DNA of 64,000 nt, taken from positions 29,218,639 through 29,282,638 of the forward strand of contig OY743184.1 in assembly GCA_963555705.1 (NCBI GenBank). The letters are read 5' to 3'. The notes under the pieces are model-generated. The model saw nothing but the letters and a program-made list of their open reading frames with translations. It had not been told where the DNA came from and searched no databases. The stretch comes from Ligustrum vulgare (Eukaryota; Streptophyta; Magnoliopsida; Lamiales; Oleaceae). Shown piece by piece: positions 24,194 through 35,312 of this stretch (position 1 is the first letter of the stretch; the number at the start of each line of letters is the position of its first letter). The position numbers were made by a program, and so were the translations under genes.

Positions 24194-25141
24194 TCAAGCT
24201 GCTTCCGGCTCGTTTAGCACTGTCTGATGTTTCAAGTATGCTATTATAGGATTCACCCAGGATTCTTCTTCTTCTATTGCCAAAATCTCCGGCCCTGGTT
24301 CAATAGAAGAAGTTAACAAGTGCTCAATTGGGACCAGATTGCAAAGCTCGGAATCATTACTGCTTGCTAATTTGGATAAAGCATCGGCATTGGAATTCTC
24401 AGTTCTGTAAATGTGCTGTATCTCCACCTTTCCGAAGTGCATAGCCAAATCTTTTACTTTTTTCAAGTAAGCGACCATAGTTGGTTCTTTGGCGGAGAAT
24501 TGTCAATTAAACTGACTCACAACGAGCTGTAAATCGCTATTCGCTACTATGGACTTAATCTTCAAAGCTTTCGCAAGTCTTAGCCCAGTTAATAGCACCT
24601 CGTATTCGGCAACATTGTTTGAGGCATTAAATTCAAAACGGATCGCACTGTACAGTTTGAATCCTTCCGGACTTATTAGCAATATTCCTGCACCGGATCG
24701 TCCCTCAGCCGAGGACCCATCAACGAACAATTTCCACTCTCAGCTGTTGTCCGTGTTGTCAACCATCTCAACCTCCGACGGGTGTGTAAATTCGACTATG
24801 AAGTCAGCCAACGCTTGACCTTTTATGGCGGTCTGAGGCTCATAATGTAGGTCAAACTGGCTGATTTCAATCGCCCACTTCATTAACCTCCCAGATACAT
24901 CTGGTTTTTGCAACACGTGCCTCATAGGAAAGTTGGTGAGCACATGTATGGAATGTGACTGAAAGTAGGAACGAAGTTTGCGAGAGGCTGTGATCAACGA
25001 GAGAGTGAGTTTTTCCATATCTGGGTAACGTGTCTCAACATCCAGTATGACTTTGCTCACATAATATACCGGGAACTGATTCCCATCCTCTTCTCTGATC
25101 AATACCGAGCTAACAGTCTCTTTTGATACGGCTAAGTACAA
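24194..25141 (-). pseudogene. RNase H region of the Tat-like element (two RNase H-like blocks)
   Basis: Block one, 24740-25141, is the RT-linked RNase H remnant (PVYYVSKVI, then RLMKWAIEISQFDLHYEP). Block two, 24503-24730, has FVDGSSAEGRSGAG, NNVAEYE and ANSDLQLVV, the second RNase H typical of Tat elements. The remainder, 24194-24478, contains IYRTENSNADALSKLAS and leads to integrase. Stops at about 24738, 24500 and 24192 interrupt otherwise continuous coding. Confidence 0.88.
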
Positions 25142-25225
25142 GTAGAGGGGCTCGCCAGCCCTCGGTTATGATATTAATGGGGCCCATCCCAAGAATGCTT
25201 TCAGATCGGCAAAGGCATGTTCACA

Positions 25226-26400
25226 TTACGGCGTCCAATGAAATTGCTTCCCTCCCTTCAAGACCTTAAAGAACGGCAAGCATTTGTCAGTGGACTTGGA
25301 AACGAACCGATTTATGGCCGCAATTCTCCCCGTCAAGCTTTGCACTTCTTTTGGATTCCGAGGTGATCGCATGTTTAACAAGGCATTGATTTTGTCGGGA
25401 TTGGCTTCGATCCCTCTTTTATTCATCATGAATCCAAGAAATTTTCCGGACGCTACCCCAAAAGCACACTTCGCTGGGTTGAGCTTCATTCTATATTCCC
25501 TCAAAACATCGAAGGCCTCTGACAAATGACGAATATGCTCTGTGGCAACCATGCTTTTGATCAGCATGTCATCAACATATACCTCCATGGTGTTTCCCAA
25601 TTGTTCTGAAAACATGCGATTCACCAATCTTTGATAGGTAGCTCCAGCATTTTTTAAGCCAAATGGCATAGCTTTATAACAATAAAGCTCCCTATCTATA
25701 ATAAACGAAGTATGCTCCTCATTTGATTCATTCATGGGGATTTGATTGTACCCGAAGTAGGCATCCATGAAGCTCAGCATCTCATGCCCAGCGATGGAGT
25801 CAACTAACTGATCAATCCAAGGCAGTGGAAAATGTCTTTGGGACATGCCTGGTTCAAGTTTGAAAAATCAATACATACCCTCAGCTTCCCACTGTGTTTT
25901 GGCACAAAAACAGGGTTTGATACCCACTTCGGATAGCGGGACTCTCTGATAAAGCCATTTTTCAATAGCTTCATGACCTCGTCTTTCAAGGCCTCATACT
26001 TGTCAGAACTCATAGGTCTTCTCTTTTGCCTATGCCCAGGACTTCGGGGATCAAGCTGGAGTCTGTGACAGGCCACTTTAGGATCGATCCCAACCATGTC
26101 ACCATGCTTCCATGCGAATACATCGAGGTTTTCAAGTAAGAAGCTTTTCAATTGATTTTTGTATTCAATTGGTGAATCCAATCCGATCTGCAATTCCTTG
26201 ATTGGATCAAGTGGATCTACACCGAAGCATTCCAACTTTTCAGCCGGGGTAGAGCAATTGTCTCCTGCCATTCTTGGATCCAGATCTGTCAGATCTTCTT
26301 CCAGTGCCATTGTAACATCCTTATTTCCTGAAAGTCCTTCACCCAATCTTTCAGGGTCTGGAGCGGCCTCGGCCATGGCTACATCACTAATCATATTCAA
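25226..26400 (-). pseudogene. Reverse transcriptase of the Tat-like element
   Basis: Two overlapping frames: 25804-26400 gives the protease-RT linker and first RT motifs (KNGFIRESRYPKWVSNPVFV, LRVCIDFSNLNQACPKD) and 25226-25846 the rest (SFMDAYFGYNQI, MPFGLKNAGATYQRLV, catalytic YVDDMLIKS, KCAFGVASGKFLGF). A single-base loss near 25840 shifts the frame between them. The catalytic Asp pair is intact. Confidence 0.92.
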
Positions 26401-26939
26401 GCTTCGGTCTTGAAACTTCCTGATTGCTTTGGTGTAACAGGTCGCGATTCACTTTGGCTCCCCCTTACAGTAGCAACACCATGCTCAGTGGGGAACTTCA
26501 TGCAAATATACTTTGTGTGGATTACAGCTCCTAAGTCAATGAAGCCTGGCCTCCCAATTGAGCCATGATAGGTGGAGATTTTGTCCACAACCAAAAATTC
26601 CATGGGGATTCTGGAAAGAGTTGGTGCTTTCCCTACCTCGGTCATGAGGGTTATGAATCCTCTGGGAGTTATGCTATCCCCAGTGAAGCCATATATTGGA
26701 TCCGGGACTGGAATGAGTGGAGTGCTGATCCCCATCTTATCAAAAGTTACCCCGTAAATCACATTTACCGAGGCACTGTCATCCACCATCATTCGTGACA
26801 GCCCATTTCGAGCCACCACTACCCTGATAACCAATGCATCATTGTGTGGAAAGTGTACTCCCACAGCATTGTCTTGGGTAAAGGTGATAGGTTCCATCCA
26901 ATGCATTCCAACAGGATGTGAATGGATATGGTAATTCAC
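26397..26939 (-). pseudogene. Aspartic protease region of the Tat-like element
   Basis: The frame has the Tat-type lead ITFTQDNAVGVHFPHNDALVI followed by the active-site neighbourhood MMVDDSASVNVIY. Retropepsins need D-(S/T/G)-G; here the third position reads Ser, so activity is doubtful. GFTGDSITPRGFI and KFPTEHGVATVRG are also family-like. The frame ends next to the RT frame with a small overlap. Confidence 0.8.
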
Positions 26940-27011
26940 GTTGGCGGGCTGCTTGGCCTCTCTAATGTATCTCTTTTGGGAGTTATTTGTACTCCCACCT
27001 GGGTGGGGGCC

Positions 27012-27812
27012 TCACAATATCGTGTCGATTTCTCGAATAGGAAGGTCGGCCACAGGCGTATGTGGGTCTCTTGTACCTTTAGCGTGTGCCGAGGAGGTAT
27101 CCTGGCCCTTGCTCCTGTCTCTTTGACGATTTTCAATCCTTTCTTTAGTCGAGTTTTTCCACGGAGCCCTCCTATAAGCCTGGTTGAACTTCTGGCCACC
27201 AAGTTTTTGAGTTCTCCCCTTGTCAGAGGAGAAATCGTTTCCCCTCCTTCCGTGCGCCTTTTGGTCAGCTAACATGTGGATTTCCCTACAATCTTCTGTT
27301 GCGTGACCGTAGTACCTGTGATAGGCGCAGTAAGCCCCAATCATAGGCTGTTTTCCACTTCGGCTACTCTCCATTCTCTCTTGAGCCATGGGAGGATTCT
27401 GAGAAGGAGCGTTGGAGTGCAAGTGGGGATAGCTTCCGTGATCTCTGCTGCATAGCTGGACCCTATCCCCGGAAATGGACGCGGCGCACCACTTCGGTTG
27501 CTGCCGAACCTTTCCTTGTTACCTCCTTTCTTGAGGTTTACTTCATTAGAATATCCAAGATTGTATCTCCCTTGGGGATGGTTGTCTCTGGCCCTAGCCA
27601 TTTCTTCTGATACGATCTCCTCCTTCATTAGGTCTACTAGGGCGTTGTAATCCCTTGGTTTCCTGCTTCGGACATCTCTCCAAAACATGCTCGTCATATC
27701 TAGCCCTCCTTTTAATGCGGAAAACATTTCCGCCTCGGTGATGTTTTCACAAATGTGCATTTCTTCAGTAAACCGAGTTAGGTAACTTTTCAGAGATTCA
27801 TCCCTTCCTTTC
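27012..27812 (-). pseudogene. gag: Gag C-terminal half of the Tat-like element
   Basis: Two overlapping frames. 27341-27760 continues the capsid region (FSALKGGLDMTSMFWRDV, ALVDLMKEEI). 27012-27422 carries YCAYHRYYGHATEDC, the C-x2-H-type knuckle seen in Tat gag, and a basic tail. The frames overlap, indicating a frameshift near 27400. Upstream residues RDESLKSYLTRFTEE abut the hAT MITE at 27812. Confidence 0.88.
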
Positions 27813-28830
27813 TAGGGCTGTACAACGAAACCGTCAAACCGCCAAACCGATATCAAACCGCAATTTCGAAACCGTTGGTTCGGATCCACGCGGACCCGTC
27901 AACGTTTCGGTTTTGACCCAAACCGAACCGCTTTCAAATGGTTTGGTTTAGGTTTTATTTTTCAAAACCCGTTTCAAACCGCCAACCCGCTAAAAAATTA
28001 CAATTAAAATTGCTTTTATTTTCAATTTTATACTTTTATTTTCAATTTATATGAAGGGGCACCTTACTTTTCCTTTATTGTTAAGAAAGACATTTTGCTG
28101 GTGCTAACAACTAAGTACTACTGGTGACTTTCTTACTTTATTTGTTTTTTATCCTATAATTTTTTTTGGGGGAGTATGCATAAACTTGCTCATTATTTAT
28201 TTTTTCTTGGTTATAATATTTGTCTTCTGTTAATTTAGCAAGTCATGACTTGAGTATTTATGGTTATCTAAGCAAAATTAGTTGTACTTGAGATCTTTTA
28301 TCATCATCCGTAATTCATCAAACTCTAAATTCCTAAAGCATCATTCTTTCATCATGTAGTTCAGTAGTTTTGCTTGGAATACAGTATATTTGAGTTTAAG
28401 TTGTTTTGTTGTGAAATAATAGGAAAATCTAACTTGAGAATGGATTGTGTTATTTATTAGGTTTTTTTGATATTATTGTGATAATTTGTTTGTGATCGTG
28501 CCTTTGTATCTATTTTAGAAGTCGTTTACCCATATATTTTAATTTTGTTAGTCTTATAACATCTATCCGTAATGTCGTTGGGTTATTTGCAATTAATTTT
28601 GATGTCTTAATTCAAAATTCGATTTCAATAGTTATTTTAACTCGATTTACATATATTAGTTTAGTTTCGTTTCGTTTGCAAACCGCACCAAACCGCAAAA
28701 AATGGTTTGGTTTGGTTTGGTTTAGGAAATGAAATGGTTTGGTTTGGGTTGGAAAAACCTCAAACCGCTTTAAACGGTTTGGTTTGAAAAATTATCAAAA
28801 ACCGCCTAAACCAAACAGTTTACACCCATA
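27813..28830. mobile_element. hAT-type non-autonomous element inside Tat gag
   Basis: Ends TAGGGCTGTACAACG and (reverse complement) TATGGGTGTAAACTG are related inverted repeats. Flanking octamers TTCCTTTC (27805-27812) and TTCCTTGC (28831-28838) agree at 7 of 8. AAACCG motifs are repeated at both ends as subterminal repeats. Gag residues resume on the other side, so the boundary is well placed. The AT-rich 1018-bp body has no transposase. Confidence 0.85.
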
Positions 28831-29913
28831 TTCCTTGCCTTAGATCCTGAAGGCGTTGGAGTGGGAGCTGGCCAGGCCTCGAGGAAACAAAGCCATTTTT
28901 AAAGCTGTTTTCAGATCTCTCCAGCTGTGGATGCTACCAGGAGGGAGCTTTTTGTACCATCGTATCACACTTCCCTCAAGGGTCAAACCAAAGGCTTTGT
29001 ACTTCAGTGCCGGAGTGGCTCCGGCTATTTCCATGCTAGCGCGGTAGTTTAGCAGGTGATCGTCTGGGTCACCTCGGCCAGAATACTTTGTTATTTCTGG
29101 CATTTCAAAGTTATGAGGCACTGGGCACCTACGGATGCCCTCCGTGAAGGGACTTATCTCCTCTTCGTCATCCAACTCTTATGTGGGTAGTTCACTATTC
29201 TTGTCATGACCGGAATACATTGGGTCATGGTATTGGTCGTAGGATGGTGGAGCGTACACCTGCCTTTGTGGTGGCAAAGCTCGGCCGTAGTTTAGCTTTT
29301 CATGGGTCGGTAACTCATTACAATATTTGGTCTGAGCTGCTTCGACTCTCCTTTCCTGCCTATTCCTAGGCTCATGCGTGGGGGCCAACTTTTCTGCTCT
29401 CGAACCGTGCTGGTCCCTATGCATTTGACTTTGCGACAGGGCTTCTTTAGCGCGTCGCTCCCGCCTATTTCTAGGCTCAGCTGCATTGTGCCGACCTTGA
29501 TCAGTTCGACCCCCTCGTCTGCCTCTGAATAACCCTCCTATCCGGCTGAAGACACTGCCGGATTTTGCGGGCGAAGCCTCCCTGTGTCTAGCTGGGAGTT
29601 GGTCTTGTTCTTCAGGTGCTTCATATTCCGGATCCTCTCCGTAGAGGGGCTTGGATTCCACCTCGGCAAATGCATGTGGATCTTAATAATAGTAGGAGGC
29701 AGTGGCCGCATCGGATGGAGAGTAATGTGGCTGTGAGTATTGCGGGGGTATGATAGGCTCGTTTATAACATACCCTCTAGCCATGTAGGCATTCATCGCA
29801 GCAGTTTGTTCTATCTGTTGTTTCTGCATTTCTAACATTTGGGCTGCCATGCGAGTCATGTCTCGCAACATGGGACGATTTTGATGCCGACATGGAGGGT
29901 TAGGTTGGGTCAT
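28831..29913 (-). pseudogene. gag: Gag N-terminal half of the Tat-like element
   Basis: 28840-29175 holds the retrotransposon gag core (YSGRGDPDDHLLNYRASM, ALKYKAFGLTLEGSVIRWYKKLPPGSI, WRDLKTALKM). 29179-29661 and 29683-29913 encode the low-complexity, charged N-terminal region, with a Met/Gln-rich helix (AAQMLEMQKQQIEQTAAMN). Stops near 29178 and 29682 separate the frames. A plausible start lies near 29913 (MTQPNPPC). Confidence 0.82.
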
Positions 29914-30090
29914 TCCCTCGTTTGTGTTCTCACGAGGCCTCTAAGGAGCCTCCTCCTCCCTGAGCCGGTCATTTCTACTCCTACGGGGGTTAACATCACC
30001 GTTGCTTTCATTCATGTTCAAAGAAACTTCTTGGTTTTAGTTTATCATTCAAAAATAGACAGACTTTTATCTCAACGCTCCAAGCTAATT

Positions 30091-30446
30091 TCAAGGTTGT
30101 TAAACTTATATTTCAAAGTTATACGCATTTTTTCAAGGTAAACAAACTTGTATTTCAAAGTTTTAAGCCTTTTCCAGGGTTAGTAAACTTATATTTCAAA
30201 GTTTTACGCCTTTTTCAGGGTTAATAAACTTATGTTTCAAAGTTTTACGCCTTTTTCAGGGTTAATAAACTTATGTTTCAAAGTTCTTACCTTTTTCAAG
30301 GTTATCAAGCTTATGTTTCAAAGCTGCCTTTTTCAAGGTTAGCAAGCTTATGTTTCAAAGCTCCCGCCTTTTTCAAGGTTAACAAGCTTATGTTTCAAAG
30401 CTCCTGCCTTTTTCAAGGTTAACAAGCTTATGTTTCAAAGCTCCTT
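30091..30446 (-). repeat. 41-bp tandem repeat array in the Tat-like leader
   Basis: About nine head-to-tail units share AACTTATGTTTCAAAG and GCCTTTTTCA with spacing near 41 bp; the left units are more diverged than the right. The array lies between the 5' LTR/primer site and gag. Tandem repeats in Tat-lineage untranslated regions are known and can seed satellite DNA. Confidence 0.88.
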
Positions 30447-30547
30447 GCAGTTCTCCGCTCTTTTGCAAGAGGTTACACGTTTTTTTTTCTTCAGAACTTC
30501 CTTTTTATGTGTGGCTTTTCATCATGCGTTTTCGTGGTTAGCAGTAT

Positions 30548-30571
30548 GGTTTCCCACAGACGGCTCCAAAA
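30548..30571 (-). other. Primer binding site of the Tat-like element
   Basis: On the minus strand TGGAGCCGTCTGTGGGAA directly follows the 5' LTR. It resembles the TGGCGCCGTCTGTGGGAA-type site of related Tat elements; I do not assign the tRNA with confidence. Confidence 0.65.
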
Positions 30572-31244
30572 TGTTGACCCCAAAATCCGGCTGGACCTTG
30601 AACCAACACGTCTCAGCTCCTCCATCTTGAACACGTGGATCTCCTGCGCACTGTGACAAACAATCAGCTTGCAAAGGGAGTCGAGGTGGCTCCCGTTTGC
30701 ACTCCGATGCCAAAGTCAGCGTCCATCTTCAACAAATATAATTTGAGTGCAGGAAATATAAGTACGTAAAAGAGAGAAAAGGGAGTGAGAGAAATATATT
30801 TAGTCAAGAGTATGAAATTGCTAACCCTTTACTAGGCGGGAGGGATGCCATATTTATTGAGGAACTCGTTGTTTCGGATCACGACACGTGGCGTACTTTA
30901 CCCTTGTCTTCACACTAGCTCTTGGAGGGGACAACCTTGCTTTTTAGCCGTAATCATTGCTACATTTCGTAGGGGATGGGCGCCTGTCACATCTTGGTAA
31001 AGGCGGTGTCACATCTCTGACTTCATCCCTCGTCCCATCGTTACATCCGAGACGCCACCGTAAGCACCTCGGCTAAGCATAAAGCGCGTATGCTAGACAC
31101 AAACCAGTTCGACCAGAGGAGCTCGTGTGATTTTCCACCTCGTCCGTTGGCCCAAGGCGATATCCTAAACTTTAATCTTGGGTTAAAGTCCAATGGGCCT
31201 TAACTGGCAGTCCAATGTGCCACATTTTGGGTGCCATCTCAACA
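30572..31244 (-). repeat. 5' LTR of the Tat-like element
   Basis: Ends TGTTGACCCC and CATCTCAACA. It aligns throughout with 18208-18890. The minus-strand TATA-like motif is weaker here (AATAAATA near 30850-30857) than in the 3' LTR. Confidence 0.9.
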
Positions 31245-32705
31245 TGACTCATTGAAATTGAAATTGAAATTTCATCAATTGTCGCTTGGGGAACAAACAT
31301 ATTATCATTACCTTTAATTCTTAAAAAAATTGAACATAATAAAAATAATTTTTGTTTGTTTATTTTATATTATATGATTTAATGAGATCTTCATTGTCAA
31401 TAGAATATTAATATTTAATTTTTTGCTTATTTAAAATAAAAATTTATCATATTATTTGGTTTAGCTAGAAATTGAATAATTTATTGTAGCAATAGTTAGT
31501 AGTTAACTTTAACATGTAAATGTGTCACTTAACAAAAAAAATTTGTTTTTATTGTTTTCAATTTTTTTAGGGATGAAATGTAATGATAATATATTTGTTC
31601 CCCAAATGACAATTGGTGATAATTTAAATATTAATTTCAATCAGTTCTATTTAAGCATAAATTATCACAAAAAAGAATTTAAAGCATAAATTTCAGCTTT
31701 TTTCTACACTTTAATAAATCATCAAAATGTAAATAAAAATATTAAAAGAAAGATAATTTATAGGTAAATATAATATTATTTTCAAAATAACAAAATTTAT
31801 ATATTAATATTGTATTCATATTAAAGCTCTTAACTAATAATATAATATGAAATCAACGAATTTTTTTTTTTTTTTTATCGATGTTGAAAAATTTAAGAAG
31901 AAAGAACAAAAAATAAAATAAAATGAAAAAAATGAAAAGTGTAATAAAGGTAGGTGGGGGACGTGAAGGTCGTTGGGGTAGGTGGTTAGGGTAGAATATA
32001 ACATGTAAACTTTTACTTATTTAAAATAAATATTTATCATGTTATTGAGTTTAGGTGGAAATTAACTAATTTATTGTAGCAATAGTTAGTAGCTAACTTT
32101 AACATGTAAATGTCTAATTTAACCCAAAAAAAAAATGTTTTTATTGTGTTCAATTTTTTTAGGGATGAAATGTAATGATAATATATTTGTTCCCCAAATG
32201 ACAATTGATGACATCAATTTTAATGAGTTCTGTTTAAGCATAAATTATTACAAAAAAATTTAAGCATAAAATTAAGCTTTTTTTCTACAGTTTAATGAAT
32301 CATCAAAATGTTAGAAGAAAGATAATTTACATGTAATAAAAATTTATTTTTAAAATAACAAAAAATTATATATTAATATTGTATTCATATTGAAGCTCTC
32401 ATTAAATCGTATAATATGAAATTAACAAAAAAAATTATTTATTTTTGAACTCCTATGGGTGGGCGGGCACTGTCCACCTAAAACCCAATTCCCACCCGTC
32501 ATGTGATGGGTGGGTATGATAGGACATTATATCTTCTCTCGTCTACCTACATATAAAAGTGAGAGTTTTGGTGTATACTATTCATTAGCCGTTTCACTAA
32601 TCATCGACTCTAGTTGAGTCGCACTACTGTTTTTTTTTTTTTTTTTGTTCAAAACGATGCCATCATATTTGAATAGGTCCAAATTTCGTCCTTTTGAGAA
32701 TTTTA

Positions 32706-33574
32706 GGCCCTGTTCTCTTTACTGTTTTGAAGTCGTTTTCTGTTTTTATTTTCGAAAACACTAAAAACGCGTTCTCTTTACCATTTTCGAAAATGCATTT
32801 TGGAAAAAAAAAAAAAAAAAAATTGTACACAAAACGCAAAACGCCCGAAACCTCGTTTTGAGCGTTTTGTGTGTATTTCGACAAAAAATGTTGAAAACGC
32901 GGAAAACGAGTTTTGGAAATTTTTTTTTATTTTTTTATCTTAAGTTGAACTAATCTTAATATAAAGTTTCTTTTTATTTTTTTTTATTTTTTTTAGAATT
33001 ATCCTAGCTTGGAATTAAGCATAAATAAAAATTTTTATTTTATTTTATTTATTTATTTTTTGAGAATTATCCTAACTTGAAACTAAGTTTACATAAAGTT
33101 TCATTGAATTCAATATCAACATTACATAAAAAAAATTAAGTGAGAATTCTTGTTGTTATATTTTAAAAAATGCACTGATAAATAGACTCTGGTGGTTTTG
33201 AAAGAACTTGCATTTTCTGGATTTTAATAGAATTAGAGCTATCTCAAATCCCGAACCTGACCAAATTGTGTTAGTATAGACTCTTAATGCTCACATTAGT
33301 GTGTTGCATGTAACCATGTTTTCAGTGTATTGTGAAAGAAAATTTGAGTTTGAGTCAGTAGTATTCTGCAAGCAAATTAATTAAAAATAGTTTAAGTAGT
33401 ATTCTGCAAAATTTCAAACAGAACATGTTTTCCAGCTTTTCATTTTCAAAAACGATTTTCAGAAATGACAAACCAAACGCGTTTTCAGCAAATTTGAAAA
33501 CAAAAATGAAAACAAGAAATACAAAACATTTTCGAAAATGAAAATACAAAACAAAATACAAACAGAACGCCACC
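32706..33574. mobile_element. Harbinger-like non-autonomous element, copy 2
   Basis: TTA lies at 32703-32705 and 33575-33577. Ends GGCCCTGTTCTCTTT and (reverse complement) GGTGGCGTTCTGTTTG match those of 13465-14231. The body shares the TTTTCGAAAA-rich ends and an internal block ATTGAATTCAATATCAACATTAC-like region with copy 1. There is no transposase and there are several poly-A/T expansions. Confidence 0.75.
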
Positions 33575-34208
33575 TTATATTTGCACTATTTTCCAGTCTT
33601 CAACATGCAACCTGATTGTACATTATTGTTTCTTCATTTTCACATGCAAAAGCAACCTCCTAAGAATGCTTATCTTCTCTATTAACTCCGAACTTTTCAC
33701 CTCTCCCACCTATTCAGCATTCCATGACCATGCTTGTTGCAATTTTCTCGCTCCAAGAAAATGAAGGGTATTGTCATTGATGACAGTGATGGAGAAGAAG
33801 AGGAAGAAGGGCTTCATATAGGATGAAAAGGGGGTTGAGAAGGTGGAGGAAGAAGACCATGACGAGCATTATATGAAATGAAAGGTCAAATAGGCAATGA
33901 AATGGGAATTTTGACAATGAGCATTTTATGGAATGACAAAGGGTCACCGAATAATTTTTTTTTTCCTTCATGCATTTAAAATCTGATAGTAGTTTAGTGT
34001 CATTTGCTATACAATTATAGCCCATCCATGGTACAAGGTATGCCTATACTTGCTACATTCTATTTTCTTAGTTCCCAAAAAATTTCAATCCACAAGACAA
34101 GTGAATGACTGAATTCTTTGGTTGAGGTTTTTAATATCATGAAGCCATTGATGTTGCATCACAGTTGCTTTTACCAAACTTTTAAAATTGGTTTCTCTAT
34201 CTCTGCAG
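33575..34208 (+). other. Probable host intron upstream of the GSK3-like exon
   Basis: No TE or exon was recognised. The segment ends TTTCTCTATCTCTGCAG at 34192-34208, a good plant 3' splice site directly before the kinase-like exon. I looked for the preceding GSK3 exon residues here and did not find them. Confidence 0.5.
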
Positions 34209-34278
34209 CTAGAAGCATGTGCACATCCTTTCTTTGATGACCTTCGAGAACCCAATGCTCGCCTCCCAATGGACACCC
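34209..34278 (+). pseudogene. Host SHAGGY/GSK3-like kinase exon fragment, left part
   Basis: Translation starting at 34209 gives LEACAHPFFDDLREPNARLP, which matches the end of the catalytic domain of plant GSK3/SHAGGY-like kinases, where an exon commonly begins at this point. GSK3 kinases are cytosolic/nuclear Ser/Thr kinases of brassinosteroid and stress signalling. One A appears missing after LP, shifting the expected N-G codons, and the exon is broken at 34278 by the Copia LTR. The rest resumes at 52285. No other kinase exon is seen in the window. Confidence 0.8.
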
Positions 34279-35186
34279 TGTTGGATATTGGTTTAAATAA
34301 ATTAAAAAAATTGGTTAAGTATTGAAAATCGGCTAAAGTGATTTCGTGTCGACTTCGTCCAAATACTCAAACCCGACTCAATTCGTTTAGACAAATTAGT
34401 TTGCCACTTCGCTGCTTCGGGGCGTACAAACGGGGATCGACTTACCCAATCAGGTCACGGGGGTCGATGGGGCAGTGCCCCTCGTAGGGGCTCGGGGACA
34501 ACGTCCCCGAAAGAGAATTTAGATTTCTCTACATGCTTTAAATGGTATATTTGGTATTTCGAAACCAATATCGGATGAATGAGAAAATACGAAAAAGGAC
34601 AAAAATAAGGTCAAAAGTTTTCCCATGTGATCGTATGGTTAGGAATCACACATCAACTGATTAAATCTCTATTTGGCGTAAAGCCGTGCGGTCGCATGGT
34701 TGTCCAGAAAAAGTGTGTCTTTTGGAAGAGTTGCACGGTTTGGCTTTTACTACTTCATCCACAACCCTTCACACTCTATTAATAGGACCCTTGGGGTGTC
34801 CTATTCCACACACTAATGATATGCAATAACATTTTCATTCTCTCCTCTTCCTTAATCAAAATCTTTTGCATTTTGTTGCATAATTTTGATATTCTTGTTC
34901 ATTTCATTTTTGGAGTACAAAAGCCATAATTCCGGTTCGTTGTATTGTGTTTTGAAGTGCTACAAACACAAGTAGTAGTCGTTGTATCTTGGGAATCGAT
35001 TGCCATAATCCGTAGGCACCGTTGAGGAGCAAATTCGACTTAAGGACAAAGTGTTCAACACTTGCCTCGACTTTTTCCCTTTCTTCTCTTTTCTTGTTTT
35101 TCTTGTCGTTACTCCGTCAATTTTTTGGCACGGATTTTATATATATTCTATTTCTTTAACGTCACTATATACAAAATATTCCAACA
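34279..35186 (+). repeat. 5' LTR of Copia E
   Basis: 908 bp, TG..CA. A TATTAATA sequence at about 34778-34785 stands where the other LTR has TATAAATA. It carries one GTGCGGTCGCA-type motif (about 34687), against two in the 3' LTR. The bases after it (ATCTTAAATCGG) do not match the Met-tRNA primer site; the primer site is unassigned. Confidence 0.9.
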
Positions 35187-35312
35187 ATCTTAAATCGGAT
35201 TTTCTCTTCCATATTTTGTTGAAGTGACATCCTTGTGGCTAAACTTGTTAAGTTTAACTTATTCTACTCTTTTATTTTGAATTTGTTGATCTTCTGTTTT
35301 ACGTAAGCAGAA

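Larger units (their letters stand above)
18208..31244 (-). mobile_element. Tat/Retand-like Ty3/gypsy retrotransposon with antisense gene
   Basis: Two ~675-bp LTRs (18208-18890, 30572-31244) with TGTTGA..TCAACA-type ends bound a 13-kb element; flanks GGACT and TGACT agree at 4 of 5 as TSD. On the minus strand the order is primer site, leader with tandem repeats, gag, protease, RT, two RNase H-like blocks, integrase, then a spacer and a plus-strand gene near the 3' LTR. The two RNase H blocks and the extra antisense ORF are known Tat-lineage characters. Many single nonsense codons and frameshifts show it is dead. A hAT MITE (27813-28830) interrupts gag. Confidence 0.9.
16771..32540. mobile_element. 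Long-armed inverted-repeat element (Mutator/foldback-like), split by insertions
   Basis: Left arm 16771-17410, 18014-18207 and 31245 to about 31430; right arm about 31430-32540 in opposite orientation. Shared blocks include TAGCAATAGTTAGTAG..TAACATGTAAATGT and its complement. The outer ends read TGAGAAATTATATAATG and (reverse complement) GAGAGAAGATATAATG. Flanking nonamers ATCTACCTA (16762-16770) and GTCTACCTA (32541-32549) agree at 8 of 9, the TSD length of Mutator-like elements. Units repeat within the right arm with a period near 580 bp. No transposase is seen; the uninterrupted element would be ~2.1 kb. Confidence 0.55.

Noticed and set aside
33774..34025. A missing GSK3 exon or a host gene in the 83-codon frame
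   Set aside because: No kinase residues; Leu/His-rich composition without splice context.
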